A stretch of 64,000 nucleotides of DNA. Origin: Pseudisothecium myosuroides (lineage: Eukaryota; Streptophyta; Bryopsida; Hypnales; Lembophyllaceae). The position numbers and the translations under genes were made by a program. Every line of letters starts with the position of its first letter. The first letter of the stretch is position 1. The stretch is from contig OX637292.1 of NCBI GenBank assembly GCA_951799445.1, forward strand, positions 6,017,296 to 6,081,295, read 5' to 3'. Below, one piece after another: positions 25,682 through 38,605 of this stretch. The notes beneath the pieces are model-generated. The model was not told the origin of the DNA and searched no databases. It saw only the letters and a list, made by a program, of their open reading frames with translations.

Positions 25682-27254
25682 CAATGATTAAAAAACCCAC
25701 CTTGTTGAGCAAGTATTTTTCATCGACAATCATTAGTTGAAAATAAGTCTTAGTAGACTAAGCTCAAAGACCTTTGCCTAGTGTAATTTGTTCTTGAACC
25801 CGTTTTGACAAGTTAGACCAAGTGGAGGTCCTCAGCTTAGTCTACTTGGGATGTCTTTTATACTAGTGAAGTGAAGTAAAAATCAGTTCACTACATGATT
25901 TTGTCCTATTAGTGGGTGCCACACTAATTTATCCAAGTTGCAGTATTTGAATTAGTTCATGTCAAACTATTATTATATTGCACCAATTTTTACAAATACA
26001 ATTTTTTGTAATGACGCTAATTTTATAGGTGACACCAATTTTTCATCCTCACTAATAGGACAAATAATGTAACTTCTACCATGCACAAAGATAGAATCAA
26101 CTAGACATCAAATAATATGCTAAAAATAGCTTGATAAGCTACGTATAAAATCTACTACTAACTTACAAATTAGATTTTACTCAAAAATCAGTTTTCATTG
26201 AAAAATCATACTTAAATCATATTTAAATAAAATTCAAAATAATAACTAGGCCTATGTAAGTTATAGTGCACAACATTATACACAATTGGAAAAAAATCAA
26301 TAGAATAGCAATCAATAGAATTTGTTAATAGTTTTATTTCAAAGTTGACATAGCCATGACCTCAAATTGTTTGGAAAATCATTTAATTTCTTTTTCATTG
26401 ATTGTTTCTTCAAGCTACCACCATCCTAATTTTTTTTTGGCATATCATAGATTATAGGTAGTATAATTAAATAGGTAGTATCTAATTTGATAAAAAAAAT
26501 TATAAAACTTTCATATTACCGATTGGATGGCACCTAATAATGTAAACAGGTCCTAGTTACTTAGTGAAAATCAATAGAGGGTAGTAAGTAGGTACCAATG
26601 GATGTAAGGTGATCAATTCAATTCTCCGAACCAATTCACTTGAATGGATGCATATTTGAAGAACTTCTAAAGCCAATTGATGAAATTTTTCTATGCAAGA
26701 GAGGCTAGAGCTGCTTTCTATAGAATAGAAAGTAAATTTAGGGTAGGATTGGAGTTTTGAATTATGTGTTCAAGTTTATACGAGAAACTAATAGAATTAA
26801 TATAATTTGTGGTTGGATTTTATAAGTGTATATTGACTATGTGATTATATGTGTGAATTAATTTAGATTGATTGTAAATGAGTCAATTAAAGAGAAAAAA
26901 ACAATTGTATGTGAGCTCGGGGGGGGCACACCCCTAAAATTTTAGTAACCACGTGCGATAATGGGGTATGTAATGGGGGGTATTTATCTCCCTCCCATCT
27001 TTTTTACCCTCCCTATTGGTAGATAAAAAGCTACCGGCATGTATTTATGAGCACCCTATTTTTTTATAAATGGGTGAAGAGTCTACTTTTTGGCACCCTA
27101 TTTTTTTCTACATTTTAGAACTACGGAATACCCAAAGGAATGTGAATACATTGCAAAAGCAATAGCACGAGCAAATTTTTTTCCATAACATTGGAAATAG
27201 TATCAATGCAACACACAATACCAACAATGTACCATTGAAACTCCCAGCTTGAAC
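25682..27254. other. AT-rich intergenic DNA
   Basis: No gene is supported. A G-run (about 26921) and the phrase CACCCTATTTTTTT recur around 27050-27110 and again after the tandem array at 27723. Confidence 0.55.
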
Positions 27255-27665
27255 TAGAATTGTTTCTCACCTAAACCACCAAATTAAGTTAAGTTAAAGA
27301 GCTTAATTAAAATTTAATTCAAGTTCAAGACAGCTCATCCATCCAACCCCCCAAATGTTCAAGTTGTTTCCCACCTAAACCACCATATTAAGTTAAGTTA
27401 AAGCGCTTAATTAAAATTTAATTCAAGTTCAAGACAGCTCATCCATCCAACCCTCCAAATGTTCAAGTTGTTTCCCACCTAAACCATCAAATTAAGTTAA
27501 GTTAAAGCACTTAATTAAAAAGTTAATTCAAGTTCAGGACAGCTCACTTATTCAAGACCTCCAATGTTCAAGTTGTTTCCCACCTAAACCACCAAATTAA
27601 GTTAAGTTAAAGCGCTTGATTAGAAGTTAATTCAAATTCAGGACAATTCACCCATCCAACCCCCC
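27255..27665. repeat. Tandem array, four copies of a 104-105-bp unit
   Basis: Units begin TTGTTTCCCACCTAAACCACC and run through AAATTAAGTTAAGTTAAAG, TTAATTCAAGTTCAAGACAG and CATCCATCCAACCC. Starts fall near 27261, 27365, 27469 and 27574. Copies are highly similar, the last the most diverged. The array has no ORF and sits inside AT-rich DNA. Confidence 0.88.
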
Positions 27666-28487
27666 AATCCATTAATTAGAAAACTGAACTTACTAAGGAA
27701 TTTCAGAGGTATCCAATGTTTGACACCCTATTTTTTTCTACAATATTAAAAAATGAAGGATTTTTTCATACCTTATTTTTTTATAAATGCACTAAGCACA
27801 TATTACCAATGCTATGGTAGATCTACCAAAAGTATAAATTTTTCCTTCAATGAATTAAATTGACCCTATTTTTTATCTCACGTAGTTTTCTACTGCACCG
27901 CTAGTGATTCCCCGAGTATGTGAGACATTAAAAAAATTTTAAAAATTAAACTTTTGAGGTTGATGTAAAAAAATAAAAATAGAGATATACAAAATCATAA
28001 AAACAATATAAATAAACAATAAGATAATAAAATAGAAAAATTAAAAATATGAAGATTGAATAATTAAGAAATAAAAATGAAGTGTCGTTATAATAGTTGT
28101 ATAGGAGATTATGACAATTAGAGTGAAGTTAGAACTACTTTGTACTTGAGGATCAATTGGATATTAGAGGAAGTTCAAATTGGAGAATAATTGAATGGGT
28201 GGAAGAAACCAATAGTGATTGATGTTTAAAAAAAGGCTGGTAGATACCTAATAGGTAGACCAAATTTAAAGTGACAATTTGTATAATAAACCTATGATGC
28301 CTATTTAGTGAATGAACTTAAACCTAATTGGGTATTTTCTCAATAAAGTAAAAAATACTACTTCTACATCCCGTTCTACATAAATATAAGGACATCTTTG
28401 GCATGTTGATAAACACTATTTAAGGAATTATTTCATTGACATTGTAAACAATAAACATATATGAAATAATGAAGAATGAAAATCAAG
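27666..28487. other. AT-rich intergenic DNA
   Basis: No gene or element is recognised. Confidence 0.55.
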
Positions 28488-28844
28488 TGTGTGTTTTTTG
28501 AAATTTTTATCCTAGACTTTCAACTCAATTATTTAACACAGAAAAATTTAAATTTAAAGTCTGTAGTGCAATTTTTTTCCAGATATGGAAGTCAAAGTCA
28601 TCTAATATTACAGGCGAATGTTCAAAAAAACAATGTTTTCCAACTTTGGATGCTAATGTCTTCCAATCAATATGGTCAAACTTTATGAAATTCTTACCTC
28701 ATGATTTGAGACAAATGAAGTGAAAGTTCCTATGGTTAGATTCTAAATAAGAAAACACTTTTTCTATTTTCTTGGGTGAAAGTAGTAGAACTAGTAGTTT
28801 TGAGTCATTTTTGACAAAAAAAATGGCCGTGGGACTTTAGAGGA
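28488..28844 (+). mobile_element. Right-half fragment of a type A TTAA element
   Basis: Collinear with the right third of the 14176 and 39650 copies: TAGACTTTCAACTCAA, GTCAAAGTCATCT, TCTTCCAATC..., GGTTAGATTCTAA and a terminal GGGACTTTAGAGGATAAA that corresponds to TTTAGGGGTTAA with two changes. The left half is absent. Confidence 0.65.
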
Positions 28845-28847
28845 TAA

Positions 28848-29740
28848 ATATATGAATATAGGATGGTAGACTATTTGCTAAATAAAAATTACTAAAATTG
28901 TATTTGGGTTAATATTCAAAATAAAATCCTAAAGATTTGTGAGTCCGAAATTGACAATATTTACAAAATTGCCAAAAATCAACATTTTAAGAAATTTGAG
29001 ATCTAAGGGTAATCTTTGTGTGTGAACAAAGCTTGCATAGTAGAATAAGTGTGTGTTTTTTAAGATTGCCATAACTTTTGACAAAAGGTGTGTTGTCATG
29101 CTTTTGAGTCCCACAACTCAAATTCCTTTGCAAGAAACTTTGAAGGGTTTCAAATTTAGTTAGAGACTAAAATTAAGAAGAAGTGTGCAAAATTTCAAAG
29201 CAAAACAATGTTGTACTCCCTTGCCTCAATTGAGGACTATATAATAAAATATAACTTATTTTCCAATCATTGGACCTTTATAAAAATTAGTTTTTTTAGG
29301 AGTTTTATGTTTTTAGAATCCTAAAAAAATGAGACCCTCCAAAATCTAATATATAAAACTTTGTTTTAGATGCTCAAATTTTCAAACTCCATTTCCGCTT
29401 GCAAAGAGAATTTAGGAATTAAATGCTTCAAAGTAAAAAATACATCATTATCTTTCAAATTCAACCAAACAGCTAATTTCAAATCTTGATGCTTAATTGC
29501 TAAAGTCTCAAGGTCATTTTTTTGTCAAAAAACACTCAAATTGCTATTTTCAATATAAACTACAAAAAAATTTAACATTTATTTTAACAATAGTAGGATC
29601 TTGCACTAAACTAGTACGGAGTATGAAAATATCTAAAAGAAATTTTAGAAACTTTATTGATTACATAATATAAGCATTTAAAATGAAGAAAACAAGTTTT
29701 TTTCTCCTAGCTTGAATAGATTATAAGGCTTTGAATTCTC
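28848..29740. other. AT-rich intergenic DNA
   Basis: No supported gene; open stretches are short and biased in composition. Confidence 0.55.
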
Positions 29741-29744
29741 TTAA

Positions 29745-31188
29745 CCTCTCAAGGCCTAACAACTTCTTGACAATGGAGGTTTTCTAATTTCTATGAATTA
29801 TCCCACTTTGATATTTTTTTGCACATGGATGTGCTTAAATTTTTTAATTTTAATCATACAAAAATAAAGACTACTTTGTCTAGTATACATAGAATTAATT
29901 TTAGAAAATATTGACCCTTGGATTTTTGAATTATAACAATTTTGGATGATCAATTTAGAGGCAAGAAATGTAGCTTTTGGAGAAGAAAAATTAGAAGATA
30001 AATAATGCTTTTATACCTCCAAAAAATATTATATTGAAATCTAATGCAAATGTAGTATTTTATAATTTTAAAAAATGATAAACAAAATCCTCTCTAAAAT
30101 TTGTACACATTTTCAAATAAAAAAGGAAAGAAGTCAAAATTGACTAAATTGGATTCTACAAAAAATTTAAAAATTTATTTATGCGTCAAATTTTTGAAAT
30201 TTTAATGATTGATATTATAAGCATATAGTTAAAAACATCTTAAAAAAAATTTGGAATCATTATAACTATTTTGTAATCTTGATCACACCAAATTGAACCT
30301 TGTATTTTTAAAATTGCTAAAAATACAAATTTGAAAAATTCCCGCCAAACACAATTTGTTTGTACAAACCAAAGACTAAAAATATCCAAGAAAATGTTTT
30401 TTTCCATCCCCACTATTCCTTTTATTGCAAAATCATTATGTTTGCTTCCTTTTTCTACATGAATAAATTTCCTAAATAAATTTTTAAATAATTCTCACAT
30501 TGAAATCTTAAAAATTGGAAAATGCAAGAAGTATGTCAACTTGTTACTCTATAAGACCTTGGTTTACAAAATATTGAGATTTATTTCATCCTACCAAGAA
30601 TTTGCCATTGAAAATTTGAAAAAGACATATTGTATCCTTTTAGTCAAATTTTTGTACTACATATTATGAATTCAATTTTTTCTATATTAAAGAATTGAGT
30701 TGAGAATTTGGAAATTAAAAACATAAATTGAAACAACTAATTCTAATTGTGAGATTTTTCTAAAAATCAAACCAAACCATTTGCAAATTTGTTTTTGAAA
30801 AATTGTTAAAATTGAGTTAAAAAAATGGATCTAATACATTATTTTCTCAATAATTTGCTAAGATTGCCCACAAAACAAGAAGCTTCATAATTTTTATATA
30901 TTTATCCAAATGCTAAAAGAATATATTTTTTTAATATAGAGACAAAAATATAATCTATAATAAATACATTAAAAATTATTTTAAGTTTCTCCCCCCCCCA
31001 TCCGTTTGGGGCTTATTGTGGCATAACTTTTGTTTCCAGGTACCAATTGAATTAAGAAATTTAATCTCCAAAAGCTAATTAGTTTTTCTATCTTTAAAAA
31101 AAATTCAAAAAATCTTGCCAAAAATTGAAATCATAGGCACCTATCCAAACCTTCAAGAGTCCCTTGAAGAGATTTGAGACATTAGGGA
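29745..31188 (-). mobile_element. TTAA-flanked (piggyBac-like) element, 1.44 kb
   Basis: TTAA occurs at 29741-29744 and 31189-31192. The left end is CCTCTCAAGGCC and the right end ACATTAGGGA. Near the right end the reversed family block GGCATAACTTTTGTTTCCAGG...CCAATTGA appears, so the element lies in minus orientation. The left 900 bp is shared with the truncated copy at 58965. It is the longest member here, yet still without an ORF. Confidence 0.68.
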
Positions 31189-31307
31189 TTAACATCCTAC
31201 CATTGAATGCAATCTTAAACAAACTTGCAAATTTTAATTAAGTGAAAGAGTCTATTCTTGACACAAGTTTGGCTAAGCTCATTGCAAGAAATTTTCTTCC
31301 TATACTA

Positions 31308-31693
31308 AGGTAGCTGACCCATTTCTTATCACCCCCCTATTTCCACAATATAGGCTGCTCTCTTTCCGCACATGTGGAGATAAATAACAATCCATTATGG
31401 CGCAATTCTTGGCACAATTGTGGTGCATCATAATTGGCTACAAGATTCTAAAAATATTGCAACTAGTCCTTAACTGAAAATAGGAAGGTCTACATGACCA
31501 ATATGGATTGAAAAAAAAAATTTAGCTAAAAAATTCAAGATATAATTATGTTTTGAAAAATAAAATTCTGGAAATTTTTGGAATCCTTCCAAACTCTATT
31601 TCTATACACGGGAAAATTTTCACACTCAAGATCCCCATGCTCCAAATATGAGTAATTGCTTACGTGGTAGGAAATTAAAGGGGCCGGCTACCT
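31308..31693 (+). mobile_element. TA-flanked 'AGGTAG' MITE, 386 bp (GACCC subfamily)
   Basis: TA-AGGTAGCTGACCCATTTC at the left and GGGGCCGGCTACCT-TA at the right. The interior (TATGGCGCAATTCTTGGCAC, TTGGCTACAAGATTCT) matches both halves of the dimer at 34914-35750 and the outer element of the 38.9-40.6 kb nest. Non-coding. Confidence 0.82.
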
Positions 31694-32130
31694 TATGCAT
31701 TGCAAACATACATATACTCCCAACATGAAGAACTTTGCCCACAATTGGGTTACCTAAACTTGTGTCCAGAATGGACTTTTCTACCTAAATTATATACCGC
31801 CGCACATCTATGTTTTGTCCACAAACCCTTGGCCTTTCGCAAGTACCTGAATAGTATCAGATTGATGAATCCCAAAGTCCTGACTGGTCCTGACATTCGG
31901 TGCCTCACTTTGCAGTGAGTCATCAATAAGCAAACCAAAGGTGCTCAAAATTGGAGCATAAAATCCTCATGGGATCCCTCATGGTGTCAATGGTTCAAAA
32001 CAGACTGAGCTCAACTTGCAACACGTGAAAATTGCATTCGTTTGATCGTACATTCAGCAGACCAACACAAAAATTATGCTAGGACAAAACATTTGGATCT
32101 TGGGAAAATACTTGCATCCATGGGTCTTAA

Positions 32131-33951
32131 CCCCAAATATACTAAGGCATTTTCTGGCCCCGGAACCTCTGAAAACTGCCATTTCTGCTGCGATCACTCC
32201 CTAAATTAAAAAAAAAAACTTTTTTCCAGAATCTAACCGTCAGATCTTGTACTTCACTTGTCTCAGATCATGTTGTAAACATTTCAAGAAATTTGACCGT
32301 TCCGATTGGAAGATATTAGCATTCAAAGTTGGAAAAAAAAAGTTTTTTTGAACTGTTTCTTGTAATTTCAGATGACTTCGACGGCTATTTGTGGATTTTT
32401 TTTGCACTATACAACATAAAGTTATAATTTTTTATGTTGAACATTTGAGTTGAGAGTGGGGGAAAAAAATTTCAGCATATCAAAACTTGATTTTCACATA
32501 TAAAAAAATTGTCAAGTAGAGGTAGGTCCAAAATTGATCGAAACCCTAAATTATTAATAGCTCTTAGATGGAATGAAAACACCATAATCCCAACGGTGGG
32601 ATTGTCCTTGCAAACAAACTTGACCTCATCAAAAAAAAAATTGAATTTTTTTGAAAATTGCATTCGAAAATGAATTCTATAAGTTGTTTTTTGAAGAAGA
32701 TGCTTAAATTGCCCGAAAAACAAGATTGACCATAACTTTCTCATTATTAGTCCAAATGGAAGGAATCAAAACTTCAGATATAGACAAAAACATGATCTTT
32801 GAGAAAAAAATAAAATAAAATTTAAAATCATTTTTTTTCCTGCCCAGCAAACTACTTTTTTGCTTTAGAAGGGCATAAAAATTTATATTTTTAGAAAGCT
32901 AATGTGATTCCCTATCTTAACCCCTAAAAGCCCGTTGTCCCTTCGGGGGACAAATGCGTTTTCGGGCAGGTACCTACGGGCTGAAATTGTGTTCTGATTT
33001 TTTGAATTTTTTTTTGGAGATAGAAAAACTGATAAGCTTCGTGGGAATATAATTTTTTTCTCAATCGGTGCCCGGGAAAAAAAGTTATGACCAAATAAGC
33101 TCAAAACAGGGGACGGGGGGCAGCCTGGGCAGCAAAAAAAAAATGGACAAAAATTTGAATTTTTTTTTTTAATATTTTTTTTTCTCATAGATTATATTTT
33201 TGTCTATCTAGAAAGCTTTTATTCATTTCATTTGGATATGTTATGAGAAAGTTATGGACATTCTTGTTTTTCGGGCAGTTTGAGCATCTTCTTGAAAAAA
33301 ATAACTGTAGGACTCATTTCTGAATGCAATTTTTCAAATTTTTCAAATTTTTTTTTTTGCCATGGTTTAGTTTACTTGCTAGAACAATCTCACCATTGGG
33401 ATTAGTGCATTTTAATTCCATCTAAGAGATATTAATATTTTAGGTTTTCCTTCTATCTCATACCTACTTCTACTTAACAATTTTTTTAAGGATGAAAATT
33501 AAGTTTTTTTGAGTTTCTTTTTTTTTCCTAGACTCTCAACTCAATTCTCTACTATAAAGATTTAAAGCTCAAAACGCTGTAGTGCAAAAATTTTAAGTTA
33601 AAAATGTTTAAAGACAAAAAATCTGGTCCCGCAATGTGCTGAAAAACTTGTTTTTTCCACTTTAAACGCAGATATCTTGCAATCTGTGCGGTCAAAAATT
33701 CTGAAATTTTTTCCACACATTCTCATACCAATTAGGTGTAAGATCCTACGGTTAGATGTGGAAAAAAACAATTTTAATTTTTAATAACTTTTTGCTATAG
33801 AAATGGCAGTTTTCAGTGTTTTTTGGCAGAAAAAAGACCTTGGGCCTTTAGGGGTTAAAAAAAAATTCAAAAAATCAAGTCAAAATTTCAGGTCGCACGA
33901 GCCTGCCCGAAATCCCAAGTGTCCCCCGAGGGGACTTTGGTACTTTAGGGG
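32131..33951 (-). mobile_element. Type A TTAA element in minus orientation, split by another TTAA element
   Basis: Outer borders are TTAA 32127-32130 and 33952-33955. Read on the minus strand it starts CCCCTAAAGTACCAAAGTCC, as the copies at 14176 and 39650 do, and ends near GGCATTTTCTGGCC...CCCAAATATACTAAGG. Its body is interrupted at 32917-33858 by a type B element. Removing the insert joins GATTCCCTATC to TTAAAAAAAATTC, close to the uninterrupted sequence in the other copies. Confidence 0.85.
32921..33854 (+). mobile_element. Type B TTAA element nested in a type A element, 934 bp
   Basis: TTAA borders lie at 32917-32920 and 33855-33858. Ends are CCCCTAAAAGCCCGTTGTCC and GGGCCTTTAGGGG. It is closely similar to the copy at 35968-36888, including CAAAACGCTGTAGTGCAAAA and AAGATCCTACGGTTAGATG. 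The TTAA borders are the target duplication in the host element. Confidence 0.87.
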
Positions 33952-33955
33952 TTAA

Positions 33956-34913
33956 ATTTGCCTCAGTGGGTGTAAAATTTGCATTGGCTTGCTAAATGAG
34001 CCCTGTTTTTAGACTCAGTGTCTACTTGCCTTACAAATTAGATAACCTCTTAACAAGTTCATCCACTTTTCAAGCCCGGTGGGCATCATGCTCTAATTGT
34101 GCTGAAGAAGGGAAAAAAACTTTAGCCTTTCCAAAGATCAACATGAATACCCAGTAGCAATGTTGTTGAGCAATGTTGTTGATACTATGATCTTCTTATC
34201 ATTTGTTAAAAAAAAAAAATACTATGATCTTGTGTTTCATTTCTAAATTTCTAAATTCCATCACAAGCCTATGTACAGTACAGTACACTGGTGCTAAGTT
34301 AAGTACAGTAGAGTTTGGAGAGCCAGAGCATCTTAGTACTGAAAATTAAGCTTCCAAATGATTCCATTTCAAATGTTTCAAAAATAAATTTAAAAAAAAA
34401 GCTTACTGATGATTGAAGAGAAGTGGATTAGAGACATTGATGTCCTTACTGAATGCCTGATACTGTATGACAAATGTCTGTAAGTTAATCCTCATTGGGC
34501 AGGGCCTCATGTCACTGAAAACAGTTAAGATCACTTGGTTTCCTGCAAGTTTTTTTCCCAATGAATTCAGGTACTGTACGGTACTTCGTTTGAGTTTGCA
34601 AGAAAATTTATAGAAAAAAATAGTTGCATGCACACCAACTGCTTCAACAAGGTACACATGTGCTCTAATTTAACTTACAGGAATGGGTATGAAGTACTTA
34701 CTACTGACTTACAAATCAATAGCAGTCTGTCTGTCTGTATGTCTGCAGAGGCTGTCAGCTTGAGCAGAAAAAAGCTTTGGTTGCTAACAATCGAATGACC
34801 GAAAGTGATTTTCTTAGACTTTTTGCGACACCTCACGCACTTGACGACTGATGGAATTTCTCTCTCTCATCAGAGAATGAAATATTTGTCGCATCAGAGA
34901 ATGGAATACAGTA
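33956..34913. other. Intergenic DNA
   Basis: No gene is supported. It contains a short (CTGT)n run at about 34726-34744 and several GTACAGTA words near 34274-34310. Confidence 0.5.
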
Positions 34914-35750
34914 TGGGAGGCAACCCATTCCTTATCAGCACCCCATTCTAGCTATGTAGGTTGTTCTCTTTCGGTGAAGGAGGAGATGAACAGTGATTAA
35001 TTATGGCACGGTTCTTGGGGCAGTTGTTGCGCACTTTGATTAGCTACAAGACTCTCAATATTGAAACCATCCTTTGGTCAATTTTGTTTTCAGCCAATGG
35101 TCAGAAATAGCAAGCCCTAATAATATCATTGGCTTGAGAGGAACATAGTCTTCTGCTGAAAAAATCCATAGTAATTATTTTGGGTGGAAAAAAAATCTAG
35201 AAAATTATGGAAACCTTGCGCAGTCTATTGCTACACAAGGAAAAATTTACCCAGTCACAAAAGCCACCCTATAGATATATGGAATTCCTTAAGTAGTCAG
35301 AAATGGTTGCCTCCCACTATCTCTCCAACTGAAGAAGAATTCTTACCTGGCTGGGGATGGATTTCAAATTAAAGGAGCCAACCCATTTCCAACCACTTAA
35401 GCAATTATGCATATTTGAAGCACGATTTTTTTGAGTGCACAATTATTCCCATGTACCAAAATAGAGTTTGGAAGGATTGCATATTTTCCAGAATTTTATT
35501 ACACAAAACATAATTACTATAAATTTTTTAGTGGAAGATTCTCTTCGACCTATAATGGTGATATAGACCTTTTTATTTTTGACCATAGGCTGATTACAAA
35601 ATCGACCAAGGGCTAGTTGCAATATTGAGAGCCTTGCAACCAATCGTAGTGCACCACAACTGCTTCAAGGATTAAGCCACAACTTCATGGAAAGAGGACA
35701 ACCTATAAGTTGGAAATGGGCGGGGTGATAAAAAAATGGGTCATCTCCCT
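34914..35750. mobile_element. Tail-to-tail dimer of the 'AGGTAG' MITE (GACCC subfamily)
   Basis: The left copy (34914 to about 35372) starts TGGGAGGCAACCCATTCC. The right half (35750 back to about 35373) is a full copy in the opposite orientation, starting AAGGGAGATGACCCATTT on the minus strand. TA borders occur at 34912-34913 and 35751-35752. Both carry the CAGTTGTGGTGCAC/GTTGCGCAC and CTCTCAATATTG blocks. The two right ends meet at about 35365-35376. Non-coding. Confidence 0.75.
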
Positions 35751-35967
35751 TAAAGTGACTTGTATGCTCAAAAATCTGTATTAGTTTTTATTTTTAATTA
35801 AATAAAATCTATATTATGCTTAAATTGACTGAAAATATTACTCCCTCTGTCCCATTGAAAACCTCTAAATTAGACATAGTTTGTATACCAATAGAAAGCT
35901 CTATTTATTGATTTTGACCATTCAGCAAGTGTTTGCCATGTTGAACAACCTTGTTGAAGCAAGTTAA

Positions 35968-36888
35968 CCCCTAAAGGACCATTGTCCGTTCGGGGGACAA
36001 ATGGGACTTGGGGCAGGTACCTACGGGCTGAAATTTTCTTCTAATTTTTTGAAACTTTTTGTGAACATGAAGAATTGAGAGAGGTACGTGGCAGAAAAAA
36101 AAATTTGAAATCGGACCTTTGAGCGAGAAATTATGCCATTTCTTGGAATGCGTGGGGACGGGGGGCAGCAAAAAAATTTTGCAAAATTTTTAATTTTTTT
36201 TTTTTAATATTTTTTTTCTCATAGATTATATTTTTGTCAATCTGGAAAGCTTTGATTCATCTCATTTGGATTCGTTATGAGGAAGTTATGGACATTCTTG
36301 TTTTTCGGGCAGTTAGAGCATCTCCTTGAAAAAAATAAGTTGTAGGATGCATTTCGGAATGCAATTTTTGTAATTTTTCAATTTTTTTTTTTGAAATGAT
36401 TGAGTTTACTTGCTAGAACAATTTCACCATTGGGATTAGTGCATTTAAATTCCATCTAAAATATATGAATATTTTAGATTTTCCTTCTATTTGTACCTAC
36501 TTCTACTTAACAATTTTCTTAAGAATGATAATTAAGTTTTTTTGATTTTTTTTTTCCCCCTAGACTCTCAACTCAATTCTCCACTATAAAAATTTAAAGC
36601 TCAAAACGCTGTAGTGCAAAATTTTTAAGTTAAAAATGTTTAAAGTCAAAAAATCTGGTCCCGCAATGTGCTGAAAAACTTGTTTTTTCCACTTTAAACG
36701 CAAATATCTTGCAATCTGTGCGGTCAAAAATTCTGAAATTTTTTCCACACATTCTCATACCAATTAGGTGTAAGATCCTACGGTTAGATGTGGAAAAAAA
36801 AACAATTAAATTTTTTTTTTACTCTTTGCTATAGAAATGGCAGTTTTGGGTGTTTTTTGGCAGAAAATAGGCCTCGGTCCTTTAGGGG
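35968..36888 (+). mobile_element. Complete TTAA-flanked (piggyBac-like) element, type B, 921 bp
   Basis: TTAA lies at 35964-35967 and 36889-36892. Ends are CCCCTAAAGGACCATTGTCC and GGTCCTTTAGGGG, which pair well (CTAAAGGACC with GGTCCTTTAG). The interior is nearly identical to 32921-33854 in its right half. Non-coding. Confidence 0.85.
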
Positions 36889-36892
36889 TTAA

Positions 36893-38187
36893 GCAATCAA
36901 GGAGTGTTCCTTTCTTAGTAAGCTTGGCCTTGTCCATATGAGGCACCTTATATTTGTTGCTTTCATCTTGATCATCTTAACCATGCATTGCTTCAAGGTT
37001 AGAAAGTTGTTCAATTTCTCTACCTCAAGGCCCTCGAATGCCTTGATTGTCGCACTAATGAAATCATCTATTGATTTGATGTTGCAGCAATTGGATATTG
37101 TTAAAGAAACTTAAGCCAAGTGCATTCATGTCCAAGCTGGCAACATTCGCAAGCTATACTCAAATATGATACTTTCCACATGGATTTTAGGTGCCAAAAA
37201 AATGATGCTGAAGCTAGAGATTTTGCATAGATCTAGGGGACGGATTCCAAATGTTTGAATGCATGTATCACTGGCATAAAGACTAAAAATAAAATTAATC
37301 TCTTATTGGGAATTTTTTTGGAGTTTTTTTAGTGGGATAGAAGAAGTGCTACCAAAACAAACCTCAAAGATTTGATGACATTCCCCAAACATGTATTTGA
37401 ACAAGCTGAAACTTAAATACTTTGCATTAGTGAAAAAAGGAGGTTAGTTGATACACATTTATCTTTACATGAGTTATGTCTTTAAAATCTTCTTAAATCC
37501 TTGAGTTTAGGGTTTAGAATTTTAGGATGTGTATATCCCCACCTTCATTATCACCTTTGAGCGAACTAACTCCTCTTGTTCTTGTAGAAATAATACAGTT
37601 AATCGTAAATTGAACCCTAGTTTGTAGAAGGGATGTCAGAGAAAGGTTTAATTGAGAATAGTACAAAGAAATACAACACCAAACTCCTTCAGACCAAGTC
37701 AGGGTGCTTCATCTTGTGTTTTTCTCAAACTCACTGGCTCTTGGTCCCTCATTGCATATACTTTAAGATTAACTCTAGTGTTGAGATGAAGTCAAAATCT
37801 GAGTATTTAAATTCAAACAAACAATCTTTTTAGTAAAATTTTACTTAAAAACTTACTTAAAAGATGTGATGTCTAGGACACTACTTAAAACACCCCTTTC
37901 TCTTGTAGTGAAAGTTTATTGGATAGTTCTACATCCAAGTATCGTTTCAGGAAACTAAGCCCAAAGAATGGCAAGGGAATTCAGAATTCTTTGGTGAGTG
38001 GTTTAAGCCTACCTAATAAGATTATCAAGCAGGAGCCTTTGAAATTTTATAGATTTATTTACCAGATTTTTGCCGATGTTCTCAAATTGTAACCGATATT
38101 TTTCCCCAATTCCACCGGCTAACTTTGAACTAGCCGCTAGTTTTTTCCAAACATTGTTGCAAAGTGTTGAACCATAGATTGGTACTA
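36893..38187. other. Intergenic DNA
   Basis: No gene is supported. A 66-aa open stretch at 37633-37833 has no recognisable domain. Confidence 0.5.
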
Positions 38188-38463
38188 AGGTAGTATGCTC
38201 TAAAAGCGAGTGGGCTCTAAATCGAACATGGCACAAAGGTACATTTTGTTTTCTTCAATGTACCCACAGTATACATTTCAGGAGGTGTTCGATTTTAGTA
38301 ACAGCTGCATTTCAACTTCAAAAATTGTAACTAATTCCACAAAGGTCCAAAAAATATGAAACAACTTGGGTTAGATGCCAATTCCATTTTTCTTCCTCTA
38401 AAAGTTTAGCTTCCCCCGAAAGGCAAACAACTCTTAAATGGTCGCTTTAAGAGCAGATCACCT
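38188..38463. mobile_element. TA-flanked 'AGGTAG' MITE, 276 bp (ATGCTC subfamily)
   Basis: TA-AGGTAGTATGCTCTAAAAGC at the left; GCAGATCACCT-TA at the right. The interior GAAACAACTTGGGTTAGATGCC block is shared with 38990-39303. The right end is more decayed than the left. Confidence 0.7.
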
Positions 38464-38499
38464 TACAAGTGTTCCACGAATTGCAATGCCCCTGACTTT

Positions 38500-38605
38500 C
38501 ACGACCTCAGGTGCACGCTGATGAGTTTTACGACCCGCACACACTGAGTTTCACGACCTGCGTGCATGCACGCACTGAGATTCACGGGTACCACCAAACC
38601 CGGTG
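38500..38605. repeat. Short degenerate minisatellite
   Basis: Three to four loose copies of TTTCACGACCTGCGTGCACGCACTGAG-like units, GC-rich. Confidence 0.5.

Noticed and set aside
27255..27665. Possible CRISPR-like array
   Set aside because: Repeats are contiguous 104-bp units with no unique spacers, and the genome is a plant.
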